64,000 nt of DNA from CAWBRY01 sp963791295 (GTDB lineage Bacteria; Bacteroidota; Bacteroidia; Chitinophagales; Chitinophagaceae), in assembly GCA_963791295.1 (NCBI GenBank), contig CAWBRY010000004.1:248001-312000 (forward strand), given 5' to 3'. Under the pieces are notes generated by a model that was given only the letters and a program-made list of their open reading frames with translations, did no database searches and was not told the DNA's origin. A program made the translations under genes and the position numbers. This document shows positions 55,106 through 63,653 of the stretch, piece by piece; position 1 is the stretch's first letter, and every line of letters begins with the position of its first letter.

Positions 55106-55786
55106 ATGATCAAAGCAACCTTTTTTAGAAGCACTACACAAATAATACTCTTAATAAGTCTCGGTCAAAATAGTTTTGCGCAGGCAATTGATTCATTAAA
55201 AATGGATGCTATTCCGCATTTCTTGCAGTGGGAAAACCAACCCCTTAAATATTCTTTGGATAAAAATGTACTGACAATTGTTGCCGGAGAGACAACAGAT
55301 ATGTTCAGAGACCCCAATGTTACTTACAATACAGACAATGCCCCCAAGTTGCTATTTAAACCCGATGATAACTTCATTTTAATAGCAGCAATTGAGCACG
55401 GCTTCCTTAGTAAATGGGACGGAGGTGCCATTGTATTAAAACAAGACAGCCTCAATTGGATAAAATTTTGTTTTGAAAAAGACTATACCGGTGCACGAAG
55501 AGTTGTAAGTGTGGTGACAAAAAATATATCCGACGACTGTAATTCAGTTGAAATAAAAAGCAATAAAGTTTTCTATAAAATAGCCAAAGCGGATAACGTA
55601 ATAACCCTTTACTATTCCACCGATGCAATCAAGTGGTTCCTTATAAGGCACCTTCAATTTGATACTGCTAGGGATTTTCAAGTCGGTTTTTTGGCCCAGT
55701 CCCCAACCGGTAAGAGTTGTACTGTTAAATTCTCTAATATTAAATATGTAGCAAAGAAAATTAAAGACCCGTACGTTGGAGAATGA
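55106..55786 (+). CDS. DUF1349-like exported protein
   Basis: A 226-residue protein with signal peptide (MIKATFFRSTTQIILLISLG to FAQ) and a beta-sandwich resembling DUF1349/concanavalin-like domains: LTIVAGETTDMFRDP near the start, FILIAAIEHGFLSKWDGGAI, WIKFCFEKDYTG, VVSVVTKN and the end FQVGFLAQSPTGKSCTVKFS. Family members are thought to bind carbohydrates, but no activity is established. It ends 13 bp from the converging SnoaL-like gene. Confidence 0.7.
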   Translation: MIKATFFRSTTQIILLISLGQNSFAQAIDSLKMDAIPHFLQWENQPLKYSLDKNVLTIVAGETTDMFRDPNVTYNTDNAPKLLFKPDDNFILIAAIEHGFLSKWDGGAIVLKQDSLNWIKFCFEKDYTGARRVVSVVTKNISDDCNSVEIKSNKVFYKIAKADNVITLYYSTDAIKWFLIRHLQFDTARDFQVGFLAQSPTGKSCTVKFSNIKYVAKKIKDPYVGE

Positions 55787-55799
55787 CATCCGACCCTTC

Positions 55800-56285
55800 T
55801 TATGGCTTCTGCTGTGAACTCTGAATTATCTTAGTCATCGTAGCAACATCTAAGGATTCGTGCTCATGCATAATCTTCCAGTTACTATTTTTTTTAAGAA
55901 AAACTCCGGTATATGACATTTTAGTCGTATCAGGAGAGTTTTTATCATGCCAATAAAAAAAAGAAGTTACTAATGCGGTCCCTTTGCTTAAGATATCAAT
56001 TCTCGTGTTCTCCCAATGAAAGTCGTTTGGGATCTTTGGGAAACGCGAATAAAAAGCCTTTATCGTATCAATAGTTTGAATTGCCTTCTCGCCATTCCCT
56101 AAAGAGATGAATCCTGTGTCAACATATAATAGCGCTACGGAATCAAATTTTGCGTTTTGTAACAGCTGTTTATAATGATCTAGAAATACTTCTACTTCCT
56201 TTTTTTCTTTAGGATAGGAACTCGCTGAAATTCCACAAGAAAAATAAACGACAGCAAGCATTGAAAGAGCTAATATTTTGCGCAT
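55800..56285 (-). CDS. NTF2/SnoaL-like lipoprotein
   Basis: A 161-residue protein. The N-terminus MRKILALSMLAVVYFSCG resembles a lipoprotein signal with Cys at about residue 17. The remainder matches a DUF4440/SnoaL-like NTF2 fold: VEVFLDHYKQLLQNAKFDSV, GFISLGNGEKAIQTID, SFFYWHDKNSPDTTKMSYTG and VFLKKNSNWKIMHEHES, a common ending of the fold. Such proteins bind small molecules or act as isomerases; no specific role is readable. Confidence 0.7.
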   Translation of the reverse strand: MRKILALSMLAVVYFSCGISASSYPKEKKEVEVFLDHYKQLLQNAKFDSVALLYVDTGFISLGNGEKAIQTIDTIKAFYSRFPKIPNDFHWENTRIDILSKGTALVTSFFYWHDKNSPDTTKMSYTGVFLKKNSNWKIMHEHESLDVATMTKIIQSSQQKP

Positions 56286-56367
56286 ATATCCTTTCCGGTT
56301 TGAATTTATTGATGGTTAAATTAGTTGCAGGTTCGTGGACAGGTAATTATTGGAAAATGACCTTTAC

Positions 56368-56769
56368 TTATTTTGCCCTCATCTTATTTCCCTTCGCCTC
56401 ATGAGTTAACTCCGCCAGGCCTAACTCTTCCATCAAAGGTGGCAAATACATTCCAAATCTTCCACGCAAACCTTTCTTCAGCCCATACCAACCACCCATC
56501 GGATTGCTGGTAGAGCGTCCCCAGGCTTCTACGGTACCGTCTTTGGCAGGCTTTTGCTCATCCGCGCTACCTAGCCCCATCCAATCTCCATGTTTTTTTA
56601 GCATTGCCTGCAAGTCTTTTATACTGCGATAATCATAGAGCAATGTGGTCTTGCCAACAACGCAGACCAGGACATCCTTTCCATCCTTTACATCCTTATA
56701 CATCTCAAATTCGGAAGTTCCGGGTGGCGTTTTCAGTTTCCAGGGATTTTCTTTTGTACCTTTTTCCAT
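56368..56769 (-). CDS. Conserved hypothetical protein
   Basis: A 133-residue soluble protein without signal peptide or membrane segment. It starts MEKGTKENPWKLKTPPGTSE, continues VLVCVVGKTTLLYDYRSIK and has a Gly/Trp-rich centre (DGTVEAWGRSTSNPMGGWYG). The PWKLKTPPGTS opening recalls a small widespread family of unknown function; I cannot name it reliably. It starts 24 bp after the kelch gene stop on the same strand and may be co-transcribed. Confidence 0.55.
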   Translation of the reverse strand: MEKGTKENPWKLKTPPGTSEFEMYKDVKDGKDVLVCVVGKTTLLYDYRSIKDLQAMLKKHGDWMGLGSADEQKPAKDGTVEAWGRSTSNPMGGWYGLKKGLRGRFGMYLPPLMEELGLAELTHEAKGNKMRAK

Positions 56770-56793
56770 ATAGTTATTGTTAGCGTTAACCTG

Positions 56794-57825
56794 TCATTTT
56801 ACCTTTTCATATTCCTTACCATTCCATTTCACTGCCCGGTTGTTTGCCACTCTCACCCATTTGTCGATGTCAAATTCCCAGGTATCCGCATAATTTATTT
56901 CGGAGGCGTCGCCACCGCCAAATAAGACCAGTTTCTTTCTCACCGGATCATACCCCAGCGCAGCCATCATTCTTGCCGGACCATCATCCGATATTTTTTT
57001 CCAATGGACTCCATCCCATCCCCATGTATCGCTCCTTATATCCCAAACCTCACCCGTCGGGTCAATCGTAGAATCCACCTTCTTTTTCCAGACATCGCCT
57101 CCATATAATACCACCATCTTTCTGCTCTCATCATAAGTCATAGAAAATCTACCCCGCGGGCCTGGTCCTTCGACATTCATTTTTTTCCAGTCCTTTCCAT
57201 CAAATTCCCAGGTATCTTGTTGCAATCCGGTTTGATTATACCCACCATATAAAACAACCTTATGCCGGGAATTGTCATAAGCCATCCCAAAATGAAATCG
57301 ACCACCCGGTCCTGATAAATTCATTTCTGTCCATTTCTCACCCTTCAAGATCCAGGTTGAACTGTCATTTACTCTTTTCCCGTTTTGGCCTCCATACATT
57401 ACATATGCTTCAAGGTGATCGGCATACACCATTTTACAATGATCTCTCGTACCGATGTCATTTGTATGCACTTGATTCCACTGTCGGCCATCAAATTCCC
57501 AGGTATCGCCAAGCAGACTTTCGTAACCCTTGCTACCAATGCCGCCGAATATCGCAATATTTTTAGTTTTTGAATTGTATGCTCCAGTGCTTAACGACTT
57601 AAGATCAGGGCCCGAAGCTTCAATTTTCGTCCAGGTTTTTCCGTCCCAGCTATACACATGATTCTTTCCGTCGGGTGGATGGATTGTATATCCGTCAAAC
57701 AATAACAATGCCTTGCTCTTCGGCGAATAGATCAGGTTGCCGCTACTCCGCGCGTCGGGCTGACCTCCATCATCGTTGGCTATCAGAATCGGCAATGCAA
57801 GTACGAGTAGTGATGCATATTTCAT
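56794..57825 (-). CDS. Exported kelch-repeat beta-propeller protein
   Basis: A 343-residue protein with signal peptide from ATG 57825 (MKYASLLVLALPILIANDD); the open frame extends to 57858 but the hydrophobic start favours 57825. It contains six to seven kelch-type repeats with W-E-F-D-G-(R/K)-x-W and (V/A)LYGG or FGG turns, e.g. GDTWEFDGRQWNQV, YVMYGGQNG, DTWEFDGKDWKKM, VVLYGGDVW and KLVLFGGGD. Forms a beta-propeller, probably for protein or carbohydrate binding. No catalytic domain is visible. Confidence 0.85.
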   Translation of the reverse strand: MKYASLLVLALPILIANDDGGQPDARSSGNLIYSPKSKALLLFDGYTIHPPDGKNHVYSWDGKTWTKIEASGPDLKSLSTGAYNSKTKNIAIFGGIGSKGYESLLGDTWEFDGRQWNQVHTNDIGTRDHCKMVYADHLEAYVMYGGQNGKRVNDSSTWILKGEKWTEMNLSGPGGRFHFGMAYDNSRHKVVLYGGYNQTGLQQDTWEFDGKDWKKMNVEGPGPRGRFSMTYDESRKMVVLYGGDVWKKKVDSTIDPTGEVWDIRSDTWGWDGVHWKKISDDGPARMMAALGYDPVRKKLVLFGGGDASEINYADTWEFDIDKWVRVANNRAVKWNGKEYEKVK

Positions 57826-58126
57826 AGCTACCATTTCCTTCAAATTAGGCAATCTCAAAAGCCTCTAAATGGGAATTTTGACAATTGGCAATATGCTTGG
57901 ATAAACATGTGCGGAATGACAACGACAACAACCTCCCAAAATGGCGTTCCCATTCCCCGAAATATCCAGCTTTTATTTTTCTGTCCACATAGTGGAAAAT
58001 TCTTTCGGATTGATTGAGCTCCATGCCTAATAGCTTAGCGATTAAAAAGTTAGATAGCTGCGATTTGAGTTTTCGCCCCCACCTTTTAAGATTTAAGTCA
58101 GCTGCCTACCCGCACTGGCATTATAA
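57826..58126. other. Divergent intergenic region
   Basis: Non-coding on both strands as far as seen. It separates the kelch gene from the carotenoid cluster and leads into two strong palindromes. A small TCCAC-ata-GTGGA inverted repeat lies near 57983. No promoter match beyond weak AT-rich elements. Confidence 0.45.
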
Positions 58127-58158
58127 TTGTTTAAATTTATTTCGAAAAATTTAAACAA
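58127..58158. promoter_or_regulatory. Perfect 12-bp-arm inverted repeat, candidate operator
   Basis: TTGTTTAAATTT (58127-58138) and AAATTTAAACAA (58147-58158) are exact complements across 8 bases, 64 bp before the fasciclin ATG. The half-site AAATTTAAAC recurs directly before the CarH-like start at 59222. Confidence 0.6.
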
Positions 58159-58163
58159 AATAT

Positions 58164-58183
58164 TATACAAACCGGTTTGTATA
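58164..58183. promoter_or_regulatory. 20-bp perfect palindrome, candidate operator
   Basis: TATACAAACCGGTTTGTATA is fully self-complementary and lies 39 bp upstream of the fasciclin ATG, six bases after the previous inverted repeat. With a MerR-family regulator downstream it is a strong operator candidate. Confidence 0.65.
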
Positions 58184-58221
58184 GAGGTTCTTGTTATTCA
58201 CCTTTAAAAAAAAATGTTTTT

Positions 58222-59193
58222 ATGTTACACAAATTGAAAGTTAAAACAATGGTTATCCCCGCTTTAATCGCCTTTGCAGCCGTTTTCTCCGGCTGTGACA
58301 AAGACGACGACAATAATATGGCAACGGATCAGACGATCACGGGCCTGGTCGTTGCAAGCGCTGACTTCAGCACCCTTGAAGCCGCCGTAGTAAAAGCAAA
58401 TTTGCAGGCTACCCTGAGCGGAACTGGGCCCTTCACGGTTTTTGCTCCGGATAATGCGGCCTTTAGCGCATCGGGTATTTCAGATGCTACATTAAATAGT
58501 CTAACTCAGCAACAGGTATCGGATATATTGTTGTATCATACCCTGAGTTCTAAGGTTATCGCAGCTGATGTGCCAGCAGGGCCAAATGCCAAAGTCATAA
58601 CCGCAAGTGGGGATTCTGTATTCGTTACTAAAAATTTAAATGGAGTCTTCGTGAATGGAATTTCCGTGAAAGAGCCTGATATCATGGCTTCTAACGGAGT
58701 GATTCACAAAATTTCCCGGGTATTAATGCCACCCGTCGGCGACATCGTAGCAACGGCTCAGGCGACTGGCAGCGGACTGGATTCACTGGTAAAAGCAGTA
58801 TTAATTGCCAATAATTCTGTGGGCGGAGATCCTACCCTCATAGCAACCCTTCAGACGGCTACTATTACGGTATTTGCACCCAGTAATGCTGCATTCACTC
58901 AATTGTTAAATACACTTAGCCTAACGGATATAGCAGAGATCCCGGTTGCTACTTTGCTAGCCGTATTAAGATACCATGTTGTAGCAGGAAGGGCTTTTTC
59001 ATCCGACCTTAGTAATGGCTCACTGACTATGTTGGCCGGAGGGAGTACTACAATAAACCTCACAAACGGTAATAACAATGGCCCGACTATCACGGGTGCA
59101 GGGAACGGGAGCGCTTATTCAAATATCGTCGCTACCAATATCGTAGCCAGGAACGGAGTAGTGCATGTTATTGATTCAGTACTCCTTCCATGA
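58222..59193 (+). CDS. Lipoprotein with two fasciclin (FAS1) domains
   Basis: A 323-residue surface lipoprotein. ATG 58222 begins MLHKLKVKTMVIPALIAFAA followed by an FSGC lipobox and an acidic DKDDDNN tether. Two FAS1 domains follow: residues ~40-180 (FSTLEAAVVKANL, FTVFAPDNAAFSA, ILLYHTLSSKVI, MASNGVIHKISRVLMPP) and ~185-320 (LDSLVKAVLIANN, ITVFAPSNAAFTQLL, LRYHVVAGRAF, VARNGVVHVIDSVLLP). FAS1 domains mediate adhesion and, in some microbes, bind carotenoids. It is the first gene downstream of the palindromes, 38 bp before the CarH-like regulator. Confidence 0.9.
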   Translation: MLHKLKVKTMVIPALIAFAAVFSGCDKDDDNNMATDQTITGLVVASADFSTLEAAVVKANLQATLSGTGPFTVFAPDNAAFSASGISDATLNSLTQQQVSDILLYHTLSSKVIAADVPAGPNAKVITASGDSVFVTKNLNGVFVNGISVKEPDIMASNGVIHKISRVLMPPVGDIVATAQATGSGLDSLVKAVLIANNSVGGDPTLIATLQTATITVFAPSNAAFTQLLNTLSLTDIAEIPVATLLAVLRYHVVAGRAFSSDLSNGSLTMLAGGSTTINLTNGNNNGPTITGAGNGSAYSNIVATNIVARNGVVHVIDSVLLP

Positions 59194-59221
59194 TTTTATT
59201 GGTGTTTAGATAAAATATCAT

Positions 59222-59231
59222 AAATTTAAAC
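59222..59231 (+). promoter_or_regulatory. Operator-like half-site at the regulator start
   Basis: AAATTTAAAC immediately precedes the regulator ATG and equals ten bases of the inverted-repeat arm at 58147-58158. It could allow autoregulation, but a ten-base AT-rich match may be chance. Confidence 0.3.
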
Positions 59232-60134
59232 ATGGATTTATTCTCCATCTCGGAACTTTCAAGGTACTCAGGTGTCAAGCAACACAATATTCGTATGTGG
59301 GAGCAGCGGTATAAAGCTCTCAAGCCGAAACGCTCCGAAGGGAATACCCGATACTATGATGGATCACAGCTTCGAAGGTTGCTGAATATTGTCAGCCTGA
59401 TGGGAGAACATAAAGTCTCCGATCTGTGCGAAATGCCTGATAAGAAAATCTTTGGCCTGGTTCAGGATAAGTTGGAAAAAGTTCCGGAACCTTCGGGAGA
59501 AACCAATTATTATGTTTCTCAGCTTCTCGCAGCCGGATTGGCGTATGACGAGCCGCATTTCGAAAAAATATTTTCGCATTGCCTGCTTCGCCTGGGCATG
59601 AAAGATACCTATACCAATGTGGTATACCCTATGCTGGTCCGAATTGGACTGATGTGGTCGGGGGATACTATCCCCCCCGCCACTGAACATTTCATAAGTA
59701 ATCTTTTAAGGCAGAAGCTTTTTACCGCGATTGATTCGCTCCCGCCAGCAAATAAAGGCGAACGGTGGTTATTATTCCTGAAAGAAAATGAGTTTCATGA
59801 AATAGGTTTATTACTTGCCAATTATGTCATCCGGCAATCAGGCAGGCAGGTCATTTATCTGGGTGGCGATGTGCCGTTCCTATCCCTCGCAGAAGCGATC
59901 CGATCAACGCAACCTCATTACTTATTAATGTTTTTAGTGCATAAAGAATCGCAGGAAGAAATCCATGAATACCTGCGACAATTGAATAGCGCATTCAATG
60001 GGAAAAAAATTTATATCGCCTCCGATGAAACGCAAATGATTAAAGAAAAACTTCCGGGAAAAATACGCTGGTTGGGATCTATCCAGGATTTGGAAAACGC
60101 CATACACGAATCGGCAGAGCGCCGAGATAGTTAA
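59232..60134 (+). CDS. carH: CarH/LitR-like MerR regulator with B12-binding domain
   Basis: A 300-residue transcription factor. Residues 1-70 are a MerR helix-turn-helix (FSISELSRYSGVKQHNIRMWEQRYKALKP split over the wing, then RYYDGSQLRRLLNI). Residues ~90-175 form the helical B12-cap domain with Trp142, Glu152 and His153 fitting the W-x9-E-H motif. Residues ~178-295 are a cobalamin-binding Rossmann domain with E187-x-H189-x2-G192 (lower-ligand His). CarH represses carotenoid genes in the dark with adenosylcobalamin and releases DNA in light. The residue after Trp142 is Ser143, where Thermus CarH has a light-adduct His (from memory). It lies 4 bp upstream of crtI. Confidence 0.9.
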   Translation: MDLFSISELSRYSGVKQHNIRMWEQRYKALKPKRSEGNTRYYDGSQLRRLLNIVSLMGEHKVSDLCEMPDKKIFGLVQDKLEKVPEPSGETNYYVSQLLAAGLAYDEPHFEKIFSHCLLRLGMKDTYTNVVYPMLVRIGLMWSGDTIPPATEHFISNLLRQKLFTAIDSLPPANKGERWLLFLKENEFHEIGLLLANYVIRQSGRQVIYLGGDVPFLSLAEAIRSTQPHYLLMFLVHKESQEEIHEYLRQLNSAFNGKKIYIASDETQMIKEKLPGKIRWLGSIQDLENAIHESAERRDS

Positions 60135-60138
60135 TTCT

Positions 60139-61632
60139 ATGAGCAAGATTATTGTCATTGGTGCCGGGTTTTCCGGATTAAGCGCAGCTGCGTATTTAGC
60201 CGCTGCAGGTCATGAGGTGCATGTACATGAAAAAAACGATTCGCCCGGCGGCAGGGCGAGACAACTGGTCACTGAAAACGGTTATGTCTTCGACATGGGA
60301 CCCAGCTGGTATTGGATGCCGGACGTATTTGAAAGATTTTTTGGAGACTTTGGCCACTCGGTCTCCGACTTTTACAATCTCACATTGCTCGACCCTTCCT
60401 TTGACGTGGTTTACTCTCAGGACGATGTTCTCAGCATACCTGCAAATTTCTTGGAGCTAGCAGCCCTATTTGAATCAATTGAAAACGGCAGTTCCGTGAA
60501 CTTGGAAAAATTTATGGATGAAGCGAAATATAAGTATCACGCCGGAATGAATAATATGGCTTATTTACCTGGTTTATCTATAACTGAATGGGCCGACTAT
60601 AACATCATGAAAGGACTTTTGAAATTGCAGGTATTTTCTTCTTTTAGCAAACATGTAAGAAAGTACTTCGCCCATCCCAAACTCATTGCACTCATGGAAT
60701 TTCCCGTCCTATTCCTCGGCGGCACTCCAAAAGAAATTCCTGCATTGTATAGTTTATTGAATTATGCCGGATTTAAACTGGGAACATGGTACCCTCAAGG
60801 AGGTTTTGGCCAGCTCATCCAGGCGATCGTTAAGATAGCAAAAGCTAGAGGCGCCCGAATGCACTATAACTCAGAAATCACCAGGATAATAGTTCATAAA
60901 AACCAGGTGTGCGGTATTGTTAGTAATGAAAGGGAATTTGAATGTGACGCCATTGTGGCGGCCGCTGACTACCATCATGTCGAAAGTAAATTATTAGGGT
61001 TCGATCATCGCAATTATTCTGACCAGTATTGGACAAAAAAGATTCTCGCCCCTTCCTGCCTGATTTATTTCGTTGGTATAACAAAGAAGCTTCGACTATC
61101 ACATCATACCTTGTTTTTTGACGGGGATTTAGTACAACATTCAAATGAAATATACAAGGACCCCCAATGGCCCACCAAGCCACAATTCTATGTGTGCTGC
61201 CCTTCGCGTTCGGACCCATCTGTAGCGCCTGCCGGCCATGAAAACTTATTCTTATTGATGCCCCTGGCGGCTGGATTGGAAGATAATGAAGAACAACGCG
61301 AAAAGTATTTTGAAATCATGCTATCGAGGCTCGAAAAGCATGTCAGTGAAAATCTAAAAGAAAGTATAGACTATAAGGAAAGTTATTGTGTCAATGATTT
61401 CATTGACGATTACCACGCTTACAAGGGAAATGCTTACGGGCTTGCTAATACATTATGGCAGACAGCTATCCTAAAGCCCAAGATCAGGAATAAGAAGATC
61501 AGCAATCTATTTTATGCGGGGCAACTTACTGTGCCTGGTCCCGGAGTACCGCCTTCCTTGATATCAGGTAAAATTGCCGCCGAACAATTATTGAAGGAAC
61601 TAAAAAGAGAGAAGCGTGAAGTCTTTGTTTGA
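60139..61632 (+). CDS. crtI: Phytoene desaturase
   Basis: A 497-residue FAD desaturase converting phytoene to lycopene. N-terminal KIIVIGAGFSGLSAAAYLAA (dinucleotide fold), then GGRARQLVTENGYVFDMGPSW in the usual flavin-interaction position, and the C-terminal carotenoid motif ISNLFYAGQLTVPGPGVPPS-L-I-SGKIAAEQ. CrtI-type length. It starts 4 bp after the regulator and its end overlaps crtB by 17 bp, so the cluster is a single transcription unit. Confidence 0.93.
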   Translation: MSKIIVIGAGFSGLSAAAYLAAAGHEVHVHEKNDSPGGRARQLVTENGYVFDMGPSWYWMPDVFERFFGDFGHSVSDFYNLTLLDPSFDVVYSQDDVLSIPANFLELAALFESIENGSSVNLEKFMDEAKYKYHAGMNNMAYLPGLSITEWADYNIMKGLLKLQVFSSFSKHVRKYFAHPKLIALMEFPVLFLGGTPKEIPALYSLLNYAGFKLGTWYPQGGFGQLIQAIVKIAKARGARMHYNSEITRIIVHKNQVCGIVSNEREFECDAIVAAADYHHVESKLLGFDHRNYSDQYWTKKILAPSCLIYFVGITKKLRLSHHTLFFDGDLVQHSNEIYKDPQWPTKPQFYVCCPSRSDPSVAPAGHENLFLLMPLAAGLEDNEEQREKYFEIMLSRLEKHVSENLKESIDYKESYCVNDFIDDYHAYKGNAYGLANTLWQTAILKPKIRNKKISNLFYAGQLTVPGPGVPPSLISGKIAAEQLLKELKREKREVFV

Positions 61633-62452
61633 CCAGGTTTCAGCTACGGTGAGCAAAATGACTACCAGGGCATATAGCACCAGCTTTTCCTTGGGCATCT
61701 ATATGCTTGAGCGCCGTCTGCGTGCGCCTATCTACGCCATTTATGGCTTTGTCAGGCTAGCGGATGAAATCGTGGATAGCTTCGAGGGTTATGATCAAAA
61801 GGAATTACTAAGAAAATTTAGAGAAGATACCTACGATGCCATTCATCATCGCATATCACTTAATCCCATTCTCAATTCTTTTCAACATACTTTTCATGAA
61901 TATCATATCGGCGATGAGCTAGTTGAGATATTTTTGAATAGCATGGAAATGGACCTTCAAAAAATATCCTATACGCAAGAAAAATATGAAGATTATATCT
62001 TGGGCTCAGCTGAATCGGTGGGATTGATGTGTCTTCATGTTTTTGCGGAGGGCAAAAAAGAGATTTACGAAAATTTGAAGCCAGCTGCGATGAAGCTGGG
62101 GGCGGCATTTCAGAAGGTGAATTTTCTTAGAGATCTAAAAGACGACTATCAGATTCTGGGAAGGATTTATTTCCCGGAGATCGATATTGAGAATTTTTCG
62201 GCCCGGGCCAAATGGCAAATAGAATCGGAGATTGAAAGTGATTTCAAGGCTGCTCTTGAAGGGATTAAAAAACTCCCACCTTCCTCTAAAGGAGGCGTCT
62301 ACCTGGCCTATGTATATTATCAATCTCTCTTTAATAAGATAAAGAAGCTACCGCCTCATCGTGTGCTTTCAGAGCGGATCAGGATAAATAACGGTAGAAA
62401 AATTGGCCTAATGGTAAATAGCTTGCTGGAATTCAAAATGAAATTAGTTTGA
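61616..62452 (+). CDS. crtB: Phytoene synthase
   Basis: Condenses two geranylgeranyl diphosphates to phytoene. The 278-residue protein starts at GTG 61616 inside the crtI end. The first Asp-rich motif is in YGFVRLADEIVDSFEGYD and the second in KVNFLRDLKDDYQILGRIYFP, as in squalene/phytoene synthases. YCYSTSF-like ALK start region appears as RAYSTSFSLGIYML. No frame problems. Confidence 0.93.
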   Translation: MKSLFDQVSATVSKMTTRAYSTSFSLGIYMLERRLRAPIYAIYGFVRLADEIVDSFEGYDQKELLRKFREDTYDAIHHRISLNPILNSFQHTFHEYHIGDELVEIFLNSMEMDLQKISYTQEKYEDYILGSAESVGLMCLHVFAEGKKEIYENLKPAAMKLGAAFQKVNFLRDLKDDYQILGRIYFPEIDIENFSARAKWQIESEIESDFKAALEGIKKLPPSSKGGVYLAYVYYQSLFNKIKKLPPHRVLSERIRINNGRKIGLMVNSLLEFKMKLV

Positions 62453-62472
62453 GCCTTGAAAATTAATCTACA

Positions 62473-62946
62473 ATGGAAATTACAGTAGTTAATATTCTGG
62501 TTGCCCTGGCAGCCTTTATATTGATGGAGGGAGTTGCCTGGTTTACGCATAAATTCATAATGCATGGTTTATTATGGACACTTCACAAAGACCATCATAA
62601 AAAAGAATCACCCGGTTTCTTTGAACGCAACGATTTTTTCTTTTTGATCTTTGCCGTTCCTGGAATTATTTGCCTGCTCATCGGTATGGCTAATGGTTAC
62701 CATCTACTTTTTTGGATTGGCATAGGGATCACCTTATATGGGATGGCCTACTTCATGGTGCATGATATTTTTATTCACCAGCGTTTTAAGATTTTCCGCA
62801 ATTCAGACAACACCTACTTCAGGGCGATCCGTCGGGCCCATAAGGTCCACCATAAACATATTAATAAGGAAGAGGGCGAATGTTTTGGTATGTTGTGGGT
62901 GCCCCGAAAATATTTCAAGAAAATGGATGCAAGCAAAGAATCATGA
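62473..62946 (+). CDS. crtZ: Beta-carotene hydroxylase
   Basis: A 157-residue membrane di-iron hydroxylase that adds 3-hydroxyls to beta-carotene rings, giving zeaxanthin. It has about four hydrophobic segments and the His clusters of the fatty-acid hydroxylase superfamily: FTHKFIMHGLLWTLHKDHHK, MVHDIFIHQRF and RAHKVHHKHINK. Length is normal for CrtZ. Its final codons overlap the next start (ATGA). Confidence 0.93.
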   Translation: MEITVVNILVALAAFILMEGVAWFTHKFIMHGLLWTLHKDHHKKESPGFFERNDFFFLIFAVPGIICLLIGMANGYHLLFWIGIGITLYGMAYFMVHDIFIHQRFKIFRNSDNTYFRAIRRAHKVHHKHINKEEGECFGMLWVPRKYFKKMDASKES

Positions 62947-63653
62947 AATTCACCTATCTGCTTGTCAATCTATTTGCGGTCATTATTCCAATAGCGTTTT
63001 CTTTTCACCCGAAATTGCAGTTTTATAGGACATGGAAAGCTTTCATTCCAGCTATATTTATAACGGGTATTTGTTTTCTTTTCTGGGATAGTTACTTTGT
63101 TTCATTAGGCATATGGGGATTTAATCCACAATATATTACGGGCATCAAAGTGCGCAACCTACCCATTGAAGAGGTTTTATTTTTTTTCTGCATTCCCTAC
63201 GCATGCATTTTCACGTTCCATTGCCTAAGTGGCCTAGTTGCGCTATCAGAAAGAAAAATAAGCGTGCACCGACTGACTACGATCCTGATCTCAGTTCTAA
63301 CCATTGTCGGGGTTGTCTTTTATGAAAGAATGTATACGATCGCTACTTTCTTAGTTCTCGCCGCCTTGTTATCGACAATGCAGTTTGTGCTTAGGATAAA
63401 TTGGCTCCGTCAATTCTATTTCACCTTCGCCATACTTCTTATTCCTTTTCTGGTCGTCAACGGTATTCTTACCGGCACAGGGCTGAAAGCCCCAGTGGTA
63501 TGGTATAATAATGAGGAGACTATGGGTTTTAGAATATTGACCATCCCGGTCGAAGACGTTTTCTACGGCATGGCTTTAATATTAATGAACATTTCGATTT
63601 ACCGCTTTTTTTTGAGCAAATACAAAAATCAACTTTATCCTTTTCAATCATAG
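62943..63653 (+). CDS. Lycopene cyclase, CrtYcd type
   Basis: A 236-residue integral membrane protein with about seven hydrophobic segments, starting at ATG 62943 in the crtZ stop. It contains two tandem lycopene-cyclase domains of the heterodimeric CrtYc/CrtYd type fused in one chain: FWDSYFVSLGIWGFNPQYIT with NLPIEEVLFFFCIPYACIF, and later GLKAPVVWYNNEETMGFRIL with IPVEDVFYGMALILMN. The P-x-E-(E/D)-x-x-(F/Y) repeats are diagnostic. Expected product is beta-carotene from lycopene. Confidence 0.9.
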   Translation: MKFTYLLVNLFAVIIPIAFSFHPKLQFYRTWKAFIPAIFITGICFLFWDSYFVSLGIWGFNPQYITGIKVRNLPIEEVLFFFCIPYACIFTFHCLSGLVALSERKISVHRLTTILISVLTIVGVVFYERMYTIATFLVLAALLSTMQFVLRINWLRQFYFTFAILLIPFLVVNGILTGTGLKAPVVWYNNEETMGFRILTIPVEDVFYGMALILMNISIYRFFLSKYKNQLYPFQS

